From positions 3,906,001-3,970,000 of the forward strand of contig NZ_JAZKUG010000001.1 in the NCBI RefSeq assembly GCF_036625195.1: a stretch of 64,000 nt of DNA. Direction: 5' to 3'. The translations under genes were made by a program, and so were the position numbers. The notes under the pieces are model-generated. The model saw only the letters and a program-made list of their open reading frames with translations, was not told the DNA's origin and made no database searches. Below, piece by piece: positions 25,538 through 33,611 of this stretch (positions are counted from its first letter, which is position 1; each line of letters opens with the position of its first letter). This DNA is from Accumulibacter sp. (lineage in GTDB: Bacteria; Pseudomonadota; Gammaproteobacteria; Burkholderiales; Rhodocyclaceae).

Positions 25538-26294
25538 CGGCCGGCAGCTGGAAATGCGGGTCGAAAACCAGCCGGCCGTCGAGTCGGAAACACTCGCGCA
25601 ACTCGTGCTCCTCCCAGGTGAGCGCAGCTTTGAGCAGCGTCCGCACGACTTCGTCCGGCGTCGCTGCGCGCTCGATCAGCCAGCGGCGCCCGAGCATCGT
25701 CTCGGTGGCACCGCTGCGGGAATTGCGCTCCGCCTTGCTGATGCGCACGCTGAGATGTCCGGCAATGGCCTCCGGGACGAACGCATAGCCCGGCAGCGAG
25801 ACCCGCCGCAGGACGGCCCCCAGCCGGTCGAGGTTGAGTTCCCCTGCCGCCTGCCGCGCCAGCTCGATGGCGTGCGCCGTGGCATCGGCGACGCTGGCAA
25901 AGACCGCGACGCCGTGCTTCTCTGCCATGGCGCGCAGGAAGACGCGGCCGCGGTTGATGTCGTCGATCTCCCGGCGTGCCAGCCTCCTGCCATGCAGTAC
26001 CGCGTCATCGGGGAGATCGGTGAGGGCGAGCGCCAGTCTGCCCCGCTGGCCGATGCGGTAAGCGCACTCCGCGACACTGGCGACGCCACAGGTGGACTCG
26101 TTGACGACGAACAACCAGACGTCGGCGGCGGATCGGGCTTCCATTTCGGCGTACTGATGGGCCGGGGTCCACTCGCCCTCCGCCAGTTGCGGGTCGTGGA
26201 AAGTGATGCCGGCGGCACGCAACAGCGGGATGGCGACATCCGCCCGCCAGGTGGTCGTTCCGCAGGCACCGCCGAGAAAAACCTGTACAGACAT
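25515..26294 (-). CDS. Nucleoside 2-deoxyribosyltransferase-like protein with C-terminal extension
   Basis: The protein has 259 residues. The first 130 resemble the nucleoside deoxyribosyltransferase-like domain (PF15891 type): QVFLGGACGTTTWRADVAIPLLRAAGITFHDPQ, then ADVWLFVVNESTCGVASVAECAYRIGQ. The last 60 residues (MLGRRWLIERAATPDEVVRTLLKAALTWEEHELRECFRLDGRLVFDPHF) are a separate module I do not recognise. Such proteins transfer or cleave nucleoside or NAD-like glycosidic bonds. The overlap with a 2OG oxygenase and the 25-base gap to ygiQ suggest joint nucleotide or base modification, which is an inference. AAAGG precedes the start. Confidence 0.75.
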   Translation of the reverse strand: MSVQVFLGGACGTTTWRADVAIPLLRAAGITFHDPQLAEGEWTPAHQYAEMEARSAADVWLFVVNESTCGVASVAECAYRIGQRGRLALALTDLPDDAVLHGRRLARREIDDINRGRVFLRAMAEKHGVAVFASVADATAHAIELARQAAGELNLDRLGAVLRRVSLPGYAFVPEAIAGHLSVRISKAERNSRSGATETMLGRRWLIERAATPDEVVRTLLKAALTWEEHELRECFRLDGRLVFDPHFQLPADAASGHP

Positions 26295-26318
26295 GGTGGA
26301 CCTTTCAGTGACCGGAGC

Positions 26319-28514
26319 TCATTTCACCGGCAGCGCGCCGGCCGACCTCGGCCTGGCCGGCCTCGACTTCAGCGGCACGGTGCGCGGCGCCCCGCTGCCG
26401 TGCGGCTGCATGTAGGGCACCAGGTGCTGGCGACCGTTGCCGATCAGGTCGGCACGCCCCATCCGCCGCAGCGCTTCGCGCAGCAGCGGCCAGTTGTCGG
26501 GATCGTGGTAGCGCAGAAAGGCCTTGTGCAGGCGGCGCTGGCGGGCACCGCGAGCGGTTTCGACGCTGCCGGAAGCGTGCCCCACCCGGTGCAGCGGGTT
26601 GCGCCCGCTGTGATACATGGCAGTGGCGAGCGCCATCGGCGTCGGCAGGAAGGTCTGCACCTGATCGAGACGGAAGTTGTTGCGCTTCAGCCAGAGGGCG
26701 AGACGGAGCATGTCATCGTCGCTGGTCCCGGGATGCGCGGCGATGAAGTAGGGAATCAGGTACTGCTCCTTGCCGGCTTCCTGCGAGAACTTCTCGAACA
26801 TCTGCCGGAACTGCTCGTAGGAGCCCATTCCGGGCTTCATCATGTGCGCCAGCGGTCCCTCCTCGGTATGTTCGGGGGCGATCTTGAGATAGCCGCCGAC
26901 ATGGTGCCGGACCAGTTCGCGGACGTAGGCCGGATCGCGCACGGCGAGGTCGTAGCGCAGGCCGGAGCTGATCAGGACCTTCTTCACACCCGGCAGCGCG
27001 CGCGCCTTGCGGTAGAGCTGCAGCAACGGCGTGTGGTCGGTATCGAGGTTCTCGCAGATGCCGGGGAAGACGCAGGAGAGCCGGCGGCAGGCCGCCTCGA
27101 TCTGCCGGTCCTTGCACGCCAGGCGGTACATGTTGGCCGTCGGTCCGCCGAGATCGGAGATGATGCCGGTGAAGCCGGGCGTGCGCTCGCGGATCTCCTC
27201 GATCTCGTGCAGGATCGACTGCTCGGAGCGGCTCTGGATGATCCGGCCCTCGTGCTCGGTGATCGAACAGAAGGTGCAGCCACCGAAGCAGCCGCGCATG
27301 ATGTTGACCGAGAAACGGATCATCTCGAAGGCCGGAATCCTTGCCTCGCCGTAGGCCGGATGCGGCCGCCGCTGGAACGGTGCGGCGAAGACGCCGTCGA
27401 TCTCGGCCGTGCTCAGCGGCAGCGGCGGCGGGTTGAGCCAGACGTCGCGCTCGCCGTGCGCCTGCACCAGCGCCCGCGCGTTGCCCGGGTTCGACTCGAG
27501 GTGCAGGACGCGCGAGGCATGGGCATAGAGCACCGGGTCGGCCGCCACCTGCTCGTAGGACGGCAGGCGGATCGCCGTCCGCGCGCGGTCGAGCTTCGGC
27601 ATCCGTGCATGCGATTGCCGGTGCCACTGGACGACACGGGCGCCGCCGGCCGCCTCTTCGCCCACCTGGTCGCTCACCTCGCCAGCACTCCCGCCGCAGG
27701 GCGAGCCCGCAGCACCGGCGACGGTCATGGCATAGGGATCGGCGTGTCGGATCAGCACCCCGGGCGTGTCGACCGTCGTCGAATCGATCTCGCGCCAGCC
27801 CTCGCCCGGCAGCCAGCCACGCGGCACCATGAAGGCGCTGCCGCGCAGGTCGCGGATGTCGCCGACCCTCTCGCCGGCTGCCAGGCGGTGTGCCAGTTCG
27901 ACCACCGCCCGTTCGGCGTTGCCATAGAGCAGCAGGTCGGCCTTCGAATCGGGCAGCACCGAGCGTCGGACCTTGTCCGACCAGTAGTCGTAATGGGCGA
28001 TTCGCCGCAGGCTGGCCTCGATCGAGCCGATCACCACGTTGCTGCCGGGAAAGGCCTCGCGACAGCGTTGTGCATAGACGACCAGTGCCCGGTCCGGCCG
28101 CCGGTTGGCCTCGCCATGCGGCGTGTAGGCATCGTCGGAGCGCGGTTTGCGGTCGGCGGTGTAGCGATTGACCATCGAGTCCATGTTGCCGGCGGTGACG
28201 CCGAAGAACAGGTTCGGCCGGCCGAGGGCGCGAAAGGCTGCCGCCGACCGCCAGTCCGGCTGGCTGATGATGCCGACGCGAAAACCCTGTGCCTCGAGCA
28301 GGCGGCCGATCAGCGCCATGCCGAAGCTCGGGTGATCGACGTAGGCGTCGCCGGTGACGAGGATGATGTCGCACGAGTCCCAAGCGAGTGCGTCGATCTC
28401 GCTGCGCGACATCGGCAGGAAGGGCGCGATACCGAAACGGCTGGCCCAATGCTTGCGCCAGGAGAAGAGGCCGCGCGGGGCGGCGGCAGGGTCTGTTGCG
28501 TGCGGGGCGTTCAT
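26319..28514 (-). CDS. ygiQ: YgiQ-family radical SAM protein
   Basis: The 731-residue protein matches YgiQ in order and length: an N-terminal B12-binding-like domain (DIILVTGDAYVDHPSFGMALIGRLLEAQGF), DUF3362-type ends, and a central radical SAM cluster MRGCFGGCTFCSITEHEGR (CxxxCxxC). Further motifs are SDLGGPTANMYR, KIAPEHTEEGPLAHMMKPG and YFIAAHPG. It carries a [4Fe-4S] cluster and SAM; the reaction is unknown. An insertion rich in Gly, Glu and Ala (residues about 290-320) is not seen in short homologues. It is followed by the deoxyribosyltransferase-like and 2OG oxygenase genes. Confidence 0.95.
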   Translation of the reverse strand: MNAPHATDPAAAPRGLFSWRKHWASRFGIAPFLPMSRSEIDALAWDSCDIILVTGDAYVDHPSFGMALIGRLLEAQGFRVGIISQPDWRSAAAFRALGRPNLFFGVTAGNMDSMVNRYTADRKPRSDDAYTPHGEANRRPDRALVVYAQRCREAFPGSNVVIGSIEASLRRIAHYDYWSDKVRRSVLPDSKADLLLYGNAERAVVELAHRLAAGERVGDIRDLRGSAFMVPRGWLPGEGWREIDSTTVDTPGVLIRHADPYAMTVAGAAGSPCGGSAGEVSDQVGEEAAGGARVVQWHRQSHARMPKLDRARTAIRLPSYEQVAADPVLYAHASRVLHLESNPGNARALVQAHGERDVWLNPPPLPLSTAEIDGVFAAPFQRRPHPAYGEARIPAFEMIRFSVNIMRGCFGGCTFCSITEHEGRIIQSRSEQSILHEIEEIRERTPGFTGIISDLGGPTANMYRLACKDRQIEAACRRLSCVFPGICENLDTDHTPLLQLYRKARALPGVKKVLISSGLRYDLAVRDPAYVRELVRHHVGGYLKIAPEHTEEGPLAHMMKPGMGSYEQFRQMFEKFSQEAGKEQYLIPYFIAAHPGTSDDDMLRLALWLKRNNFRLDQVQTFLPTPMALATAMYHSGRNPLHRVGHASGSVETARGARQRRLHKAFLRYHDPDNWPLLREALRRMGRADLIGNGRQHLVPYMQPHGSGAPRTVPLKSRPARPRSAGALPVK

Positions 28515-28580
28515 GGGGCGCCGATTCTACAGCAAGCTCCAGCGCTCGCCGCCAGGCGCCGCGTCGCCCCGCGTCGCGGG

Positions 28581-29186
28581 TCAGCGGCCAGCCGCGGCGC
28601 GAATCGCCGCCGCGATGTCTTGACTCAGTCCGGCCAGCGCCCGACTGTGCGCCGCCGCCAGCGCCTCGTAGTCGCCGCCCTCGCCCGCCGCCACCGTCTC
28701 GCGCAGCGTACTGCGGCCGCTCGTCGCGGCACTGCCGGCCGCCGTCCGACGAACGACCCAGACGGCATCGAGAACGACCCCCTGGCCGCGGATCGACTCG
28801 AAGCGCTGGATGTCCACGCCCACCCGGTACGCCGGATCGAAGCTCGCCGCCAGCGGCCCGCTGACAACCCGCGATGTGCCGAGCAGGACGGCGAGATCCT
28901 CCGCCAGCGTGCGCGCGATGCTCGCTGACAGCGGCGCCGCCCAGCGATGGAACTCGTCGATCAGCACCCGGTTGCTTGCCAGGTGAACGACGAACTGCGG
29001 TCGGTCCACTGCCGCCGGAATGGCGACGCTGTCGATCGCCACCACCTCGCTCGGCACGCTGCTTGCCGCGTCGGGGACGGCCGTCGCCGCCAGCACATAG
29101 AAGCGTGACGCCGGCGACGCGCAGCCAGCCAGCGCCACGGCCACGGCGAGTGCGGCGATGCCTGCTGCCGCGTGCACCTTGCTCAT
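28581..29186 (-). CDS. pqiC: PqiC-like ABC-type transport auxiliary lipoprotein
   Basis: The 201-residue lipoprotein has the lipobox VAVALAGCASP (Cys near residue 22), followed by RFYVLAA and the DUF330/PqiC core (SVAIPAAVDRPQFVVHLASNRVLIDEFHRWAAPLSASIARTLAEDLAVLL). It is anchored in the outer membrane, where PqiC forms a ring that docks the PqiB needle for lipid transfer between membranes. It overlaps pqiB by 4 bases (29183-29186) and ends the pqi operon. Confidence 0.92.
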   Translation of the reverse strand: MSKVHAAAGIAALAVAVALAGCASPASRFYVLAATAVPDAASSVPSEVVAIDSVAIPAAVDRPQFVVHLASNRVLIDEFHRWAAPLSASIARTLAEDLAVLLGTSRVVSGPLAASFDPAYRVGVDIQRFESIRGQGVVLDAVWVVRRTAAGSAATSGRSTLRETVAAGEGGDYEALAAAHSRALAGLSQDIAAAIRAAAGR

Positions 29187-30868
29187 TCCTGGGTCTCCTC
29201 GCTCTTGCCGCGCAGCAGCGCCTCCGGATGACGCTCGAGATAATCGGCCAGCACGCGGATCGACTGCGCCGCGCGCCGTACCTCGACAATCGTGGCCTGC
29301 AACTCGCTCATCGTCTGCGAGTCCGGAGCGAGCGCCTTGCCGGCGCCGTCGAAGGTACGCTCGGCTGCCGCCAGCGTGCGCCGCCCGTCGGCCAGGGTCT
29401 TCGCCAGTTCGGGGCTGAGTTCGCCGTCCCAGCGCCTGACGAGGGCATCGACATCCTGCAGCGTCTTCGCCAGCGCCGCCAGCGACTGTTGCAGATCCTT
29501 GCCGATCGCCGCCAAGGGCATGCCCTCGATCTTCGTCAGGATGCTCGTCAGGCGGGCCTCGATGTCGGTGAAACTGCCCTTGACCGCCGGGAACACCGGC
29601 GGGTCGCTGCGCCAGTCGATGCTCGCCGGCGACGCCGTCGGAATGTAGGTGAGCGCGACGTAGAGCTGACCGGTGAGCAGGCTGCCGGTCTGCAGCTGCG
29701 CGCGCAGACCACGCGCCACCAGCCGGTTCATCAGCTCGTGCCGCATCTCGGGGGTGATTGCCGTTCTGCCGCCGGTCAGCACCTGCGGGTCCGCCATCAT
29801 GTCAAGGAAGCGCTGCGGATACGCCGCCACCAGCACGCGCGCGCGGATCGCGACGTCCTTCTTCTGCCGCTTCGCATCCAGCCGTACCGAGACGACCTCG
29901 CCAATCGGCATGCCGAGGAAGGTCATCGGCGCGCCCACCGCCAGCCCGCGCACCGATTCGTCGAAATAGAGGACGTACTGCAGCGAACCGCGTTCGGGCG
30001 CCTTCATCGCCGTGAGCTGGTCATCAAACAGCTTGAACACCGTGTCCACCGCTGCCGGATCGGCGTCGGCGTTCTCGGGCGGCGTGTCAAAGGCGAGGCC
30101 GCCGATGAGGATCGAGGTCAGCGACTGCGTGCGCACGTCGAGACCGTCGGCGTCGAGCGAGAAGTCGAGTCCGCTCGCCTGCCAGAAGCGGGTCTCGGCC
30201 TTGACGTAGCGGTCGTAGGGCGCATTGACGAAGACCCGGATCGTCAGCCCACGACCGTCTTCGTCGAGTGCGTACGATGCCACCTGGCCGACCTGAAGCC
30301 GCCGGAAGTAGATCGGTGTGCCGAAGTCGAGCGACCCCAGGTTGCTCGCCTGCAGCCGGAAATAGCGCCCCTGCGCGGTGCTGGCGACGACCGGCGGTAC
30401 CTCGAGCGCGGTAAAGGAGCGCAGCCGCTCGCTGCCGCTACCGATCTGCATGCCGATGTACGAACCGGACAGCAGCGTGCCGAGACCACTGACGCTGCCG
30501 CCGGCGATGCGCGCGCGGACGACCCAGAAGGCCGTGCCATCGACCAGCCAGTCGCGCGCCTCGGGCGCCATCTGCACACTGGCGAGGATGCGCTGCCGGT
30601 CGGGCGACACTTTCAGCGATTCGATGCGGCCGACGTCCACCCCGTTGTACTTTACCGTCGTCTTGCCGGCCTCGAGTCCTTCCGCCGAGCTGAAGCTGAT
30701 CTCCACCGTCGGCCCCTCGGCGAGCAGTTTCTGCACGGCGATCCAGCCGCCGAGCAGCGCGGCGATGATCGGGATGATCCACACCGCCGACAGGCGGCCG
30801 CGTTTTCTTGCCGTCACCTGCGCCAGCGGCACTTCGGAATGCTGCTGCGCGTCGTGCTGCTCAGCCAT
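29183..30868 (-). CDS. pqiB: PqiB-like MCE-domain lipid-transport protein
   Basis: The 561-residue protein has one N-terminal membrane helix (LSAVWIIPIIAALLGGWIAVQKL, residues about 24-46). Repeated MCE domains follow, with starts such as GPTVEISFSSAEGLEAGKTTVKYNGVDVG, GRYFRLQASNLGSLDFGTPIYFRRLQVG and SLQYVLYFDESVRGLAVGAPMTFLGMPIG. A coiled-coil-like C-terminal rod (residues about 440-550) completes it. Three MCE rings and a helical tube bridge the periplasm in PqiB. It overlaps the PqiA half upstream by 8 bases and pqiC downstream. Confidence 0.95.
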   Translation of the reverse strand: MAEQHDAQQHSEVPLAQVTARKRGRLSAVWIIPIIAALLGGWIAVQKLLAEGPTVEISFSSAEGLEAGKTTVKYNGVDVGRIESLKVSPDRQRILASVQMAPEARDWLVDGTAFWVVRARIAGGSVSGLGTLLSGSYIGMQIGSGSERLRSFTALEVPPVVASTAQGRYFRLQASNLGSLDFGTPIYFRRLQVGQVASYALDEDGRGLTIRVFVNAPYDRYVKAETRFWQASGLDFSLDADGLDVRTQSLTSILIGGLAFDTPPENADADPAAVDTVFKLFDDQLTAMKAPERGSLQYVLYFDESVRGLAVGAPMTFLGMPIGEVVSVRLDAKRQKKDVAIRARVLVAAYPQRFLDMMADPQVLTGGRTAITPEMRHELMNRLVARGLRAQLQTGSLLTGQLYVALTYIPTASPASIDWRSDPPVFPAVKGSFTDIEARLTSILTKIEGMPLAAIGKDLQQSLAALAKTLQDVDALVRRWDGELSPELAKTLADGRRTLAAAERTFDGAGKALAPDSQTMSELQATIVEVRRAAQSIRVLADYLERHPEALLRGKSEETQE

Positions 30869-31502
30869 GCGCCTGCTTCTCCTGTTGCGGCAGATCCCAG
30901 ATCAGCCGCGGGTCGAAACTGTTGACTGCCACCATCGTCACCACCACGACGGCGGCGAAATAGATCACGCCGGCGCCCGGTTCGACCCACATCAGCGGCT
31001 GCAACTGGATCAGCGCGACGACGAAGGTGTCGACGAAAACGTCGAGCATCGACCAGCGACCGATGAACTTCAGCAGCCGATAGAGGCGAACGCGCTGCTC
31101 GTTCGAGCGCACCGATCCGCGCTGCACCGTCAGCAGCAGGTAGGCGAGCGCGATCAGCTTGCCGAGCGGGATGGTGACGCTGGCGACGAAGACGACGATC
31201 GCCAGCGGCCACGAGGTCGGCGACCACAGTTCGACGACGCCCTGCATGATCGTATCGCTGACCGCGCCAAGCGGCGTGTTGGTCGTCATCACCGGCAGCA
31301 GGTTGGCCGGAATGTAAAGCAGCAGCGCGGCAATGGTCAACGCCCAGGTCCGCTCGATGCTCGCCGGCCGGCGGCCGTGCAGCCGCTCGCCGCACCGCGG
31401 GCAGGAGGCCGCGCCGGCAGGCACGGGCAAGCGCACGACGAGGCCGCAGACTTCGCAGCCGGCGCAGCCCTGCGACAGCGCACTCGCCCCGGCGGAGTTC
31501 AT
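30861..31502 (-). CDS. pqiA: PqiA-like membrane protein, second half
   Basis: The 213-residue protein starts with a zinc-ribbon (CAGCEVCGLVVRLP, then CPRCGERLHGR; four CxxC-type cysteines). Four membrane helices follow, including TWALTIAALLLYIPANLLPVMTT and PLAIVVFVASVTIPLGKLIALAYLLL. PqiA of E. coli is one protein with two such halves; here they are two adjacent genes. The ATG at 31502 overlaps the stop of the first half (ATGA), so the halves are translated together and probably assemble. A longer frame starting at 32108 is antisense-like and rejected. Confidence 0.92.
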   Translation of the reverse strand: MNSAGASALSQGCAGCEVCGLVVRLPVPAGAASCPRCGERLHGRRPASIERTWALTIAALLLYIPANLLPVMTTNTPLGAVSDTIMQGVVELWSPTSWPLAIVVFVASVTIPLGKLIALAYLLLTVQRGSVRSNEQRVRLYRLLKFIGRWSMLDVFVDTFVVALIQLQPLMWVEPGAGVIYFAAVVVVTMVAVNSFDPRLIWDLPQQEKQAHG

Positions 31503-32191
31503 CGCATCGCCTCGGCGCCGCCAGCCGCGCCACCGGCGGCCCACTCGATGCGCTGCCAGGCGACACGCGGATCGAAGGCCGCCGCCATCGCCGCCAGCAG
31601 GAAGACCAGCGAACCGAGGACGAACAGCGCCAGCCCGGGAATCACCGTTGCCAGTTCGGCGATCTTGATCAGCGCCACGAGAACGCCGAGGAGCATGATC
31701 TCGATCATGCTCCATTCGCGCACGAACTCGTAGCCGTGCAGCAGCGTCGCCACCCAGTGCGGCGCCGGCGGCCGGCGCACGGCGAGAACCACCAGCAGCA
31801 GGCAGCCGATCTCCAGCGCCGGCGCGATGACGGCGGCGAAGAGGACGAGCATCGCCACCACCTGGCTGCCTTCGCGCCACATCGCGATGACGCCACCCAG
31901 CACGGTGGTGAACGCTTCGCGGCCGGCAACCGAGAGACCGAGCATCGGCACGAGGTTGGCGATCAGCAGCAGGATCGCGGCAGCCAGCGCCAGCGCCAGC
32001 GTCCGTTCGAGCGAGTCCGGCTTGTGCCGGCAGAGCGGTGCCCGGCAGCGCGCACAGCACGCGGCATGGTGCAGCGGCAGGGGCGGCAAGCGTTGCAGCA
32101 GGTCGCAATCGGGGCAGGCGAGCAGGGTCCCCCCAGCGGCGCTGGCGGTCGCCGCTGTCGCTGCCGCCGGCACGCCCTCGCCGGCCATCAC
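31499..32191 (-). CDS. pqiA: PqiA-like membrane protein, first half
   Basis: The 230-residue protein has an N-terminal zinc ribbon (LLACPDCDLLQRLPPL, HHAACCARCRAPLCRH) and four hydrophobic segments (LALALAAAILLLIANLVPML, VAMLVLFAAVIAPALEIGCLLLVVLAV, IMLLGVLVALIKIAELATVIPG, LFVLGSLVFLLAAMAAAF). It equals the N-terminal half of E. coli PqiA. It is first in a four-gene pqiA-pqiA-pqiB-pqiC operon with overlapping genes throughout. Proposed from the family: inner-membrane partner of PqiB in phospholipid trafficking, often induced by stress. Confidence 0.92.
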   Translation of the reverse strand: MMAGEGVPAAATAATASAAGGTLLACPDCDLLQRLPPLPLHHAACCARCRAPLCRHKPDSLERTLALALAAAILLLIANLVPMLGLSVAGREAFTTVLGGVIAMWREGSQVVAMLVLFAAVIAPALEIGCLLLVVLAVRRPPAPHWVATLLHGYEFVREWSMIEIMLLGVLVALIKIAELATVIPGLALFVLGSLVFLLAAMAAAFDPRVAWQRIEWAAGGAAGGAEAMR

Positions 32192-32210
32192 GCGGCCTCC
32201 ACGCGCGCCA

Positions 32211-32972
32211 TCATGACGCCAGCTGCTGCAGGGCGGCGCGCAGCGGCGCGTCGGAAACGCCGATGAAGCCGTGGTAGGGCTGGTCCAGCTCGAGGATCAG
32301 GAAGATGGCCGCCGCGATCGACAGCGACACCAGCAGATTGACGACGACGATGGTCACGCTCGCCGGCGCGAAGAGGTTGATGCCGAAGCTGATGATCACC
32401 AGCCAGAGGAGCAGCACGATGAGCAACGGAACGGTCGTCGTGCTGCCACTCTCGCTGCTCGCCAGGCCGCCGGCATGCGCCAGCTCGCTCGTCAGCTGCA
32501 GCGCCCTGGCGCGCGCCGCCTGCTCGGCCGCGCCCGCCGGGGCGAGCGCCCGCAGCGTCCGCTCGAGCGGGTGATAGCCGCGCGCATCGCTCGCCGGCGA
32601 CGGTGCATGCTGCCACAGGCGGTCGACCTCGGCCGAGACCAGCGCGCGCAACTGGGCGCGTGCCGCATCGCCCGCCGGACCGAGTTCGCGCAGGCTGGCG
32701 TCGATGCCGACGATCTGCGCGGCGGTCGTCGCGACCGAGCGCGAAACGGCATCGAAGGACTGCATCTTGGCGGAGATGATCAGGCTCATCAGCAGCGCCG
32801 CCAGCGTCGACAGGAAGCCGATGCCGATGCGCACCATCCACTTCGTGTCCTCGTCGAGATGGCGGCCCGGCAACCGGTCACGCAGGAACGTGCCGGCGAG
32901 CCCGCCCGCGAGCACCGCCAGGGCGACGAGCGAAGCGACGACGAGCGGGCTGATCATTCGGGCCCTGCGCAC
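32211..32972 (-). CDS. DUF4239 (bestrophin-like) membrane protein
   Basis: The 253-residue protein has two hydrophobic N-terminal helices (PLVVASLVALAVLAGGLAGTFL, GIGFLSTLAALLMSLIISA). A soluble alpha-helical middle (residues about 75-170) is followed by two C-terminal helices (VPLLIVLLLWLVIISFGINLF, VTIVVVNLLVSLSIAAAIFLILEL) and a final DQPYHGFI, the DUF4239 signature. The family is described as bestrophin-like, but channel activity is not shown. A second ATG at 32957 (MISPLVV) is the likelier start. It precedes pqiA by 19 bases and may belong to that transcript. Confidence 0.85.
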   Translation of the reverse strand: MRRARMISPLVVASLVALAVLAGGLAGTFLRDRLPGRHLDEDTKWMVRIGIGFLSTLAALLMSLIISAKMQSFDAVSRSVATTAAQIVGIDASLRELGPAGDAARAQLRALVSAEVDRLWQHAPSPASDARGYHPLERTLRALAPAGAAEQAARARALQLTSELAHAGGLASSESGSTTTVPLLIVLLLWLVIISFGINLFAPASVTIVVVNLLVSLSIAAAIFLILELDQPYHGFIGVSDAPLRAALQQLAS

Positions 32973-33076
32973 GTCGGCACGGTCATCGTCTGCTTGTCGA
33001 TGGACACGCTGGCTCCTCCTGGCATTCTGAGCACTGGCAAGTCGCCTCCGCCTGCCGCGGCGCGGGCAGCGACCGT

Positions 33077-33122
33077 ACGGTCACGACTGTCGCGCCACCC
33101 TGATCATGCAAGTCGTGACCGT
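33077..33122. repeat. Inverted repeat ACGGTCACGACT ... AGTCGTGACCGT, copy A
   Basis: The two 12-base arms are perfect reverse complements (33077-33088 and 33111-33122) around a 22-base loop. A related element with three mismatched positions is at 33432-33483, sharing the loop core (ACTGTCG.G.CACC). This looks like a dispersed extragenic palindrome family. Confidence 0.75.
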
Positions 33123-33431
33123 TGCCCCCATCCCCGGCCCTTCTCCCGCGCCGAGGAGAAGGGAGATTCCTGAGTCGCTGACGCGACGCTTGCGGCAGGC
33201 GGATTCTACACCCTTGCCGCGCCCCGCTGGCTGCCGTCGCGTCACAGGAGCAGGCAAGGTGCCGCCACGACTCGCCACCCAGCTTCAACCCAAAGACACG
33301 CCATCCGAGAGCGCACACCGAATCGCGAGATACTGCAGTAGCCAGTGTTTCACTCGGTCTCCGTTAGTGGTGGGGAAACCCGACCGGGCCGGTCAGATCC
33401 GGGGGCCACCAGCGAAGCCGGTCAGTCGAGA

Positions 33432-33483
33432 CGAACGGTCATCACTGTCGAGACACCCCTGGTGATGAAAGTCATGACCGCTT
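33432..33483. repeat. Inverted repeat related to 33077-33122, copy B
   Basis: ACGGTCATCACT and AGTCATGACCGC form an imperfect stem; loop and stem align with copy A base by base except for scattered substitutions. Its placement 350 bases from copy A and in direct orientation suggests duplication of an extragenic repeat. Confidence 0.65.
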
Positions 33484-33611
33484 CCGCTCGCCGGCTCCTC
33501 TCCGACATTCGCGCGGGAGACGGGCGAACTCGCCCGATCCTTCCGGGCGGCGGCCCGATCGCTGTCGGCTGACGCAGGCTCTCGGTCGCCCCGGTGCACA
33601 GGTGCCGCAGG

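Larger units (their letters stand above)
32973..33593. other. 620-base intergenic region with two related hairpin repeats
   Basis: No gene is supported. It contains a perfect 12-bp inverted repeat at 33077-33122 and a weaker copy at 33432-33483. It also contains a CCCTTCTCC-GGAGAAGGG hairpin (33138-33163). Short frames on both strands have no recognisable product. Confidence 0.6.

Noticed and set aside
25455..28928. 1157-codon plus-strand open frame
   Set aside because: It runs antisense through ygiQ, the deoxyribosyltransferase-like gene and part of pqiC, and encodes low-complexity Arg/Ala-rich sequence with no motif. The opposite strand has clear families.
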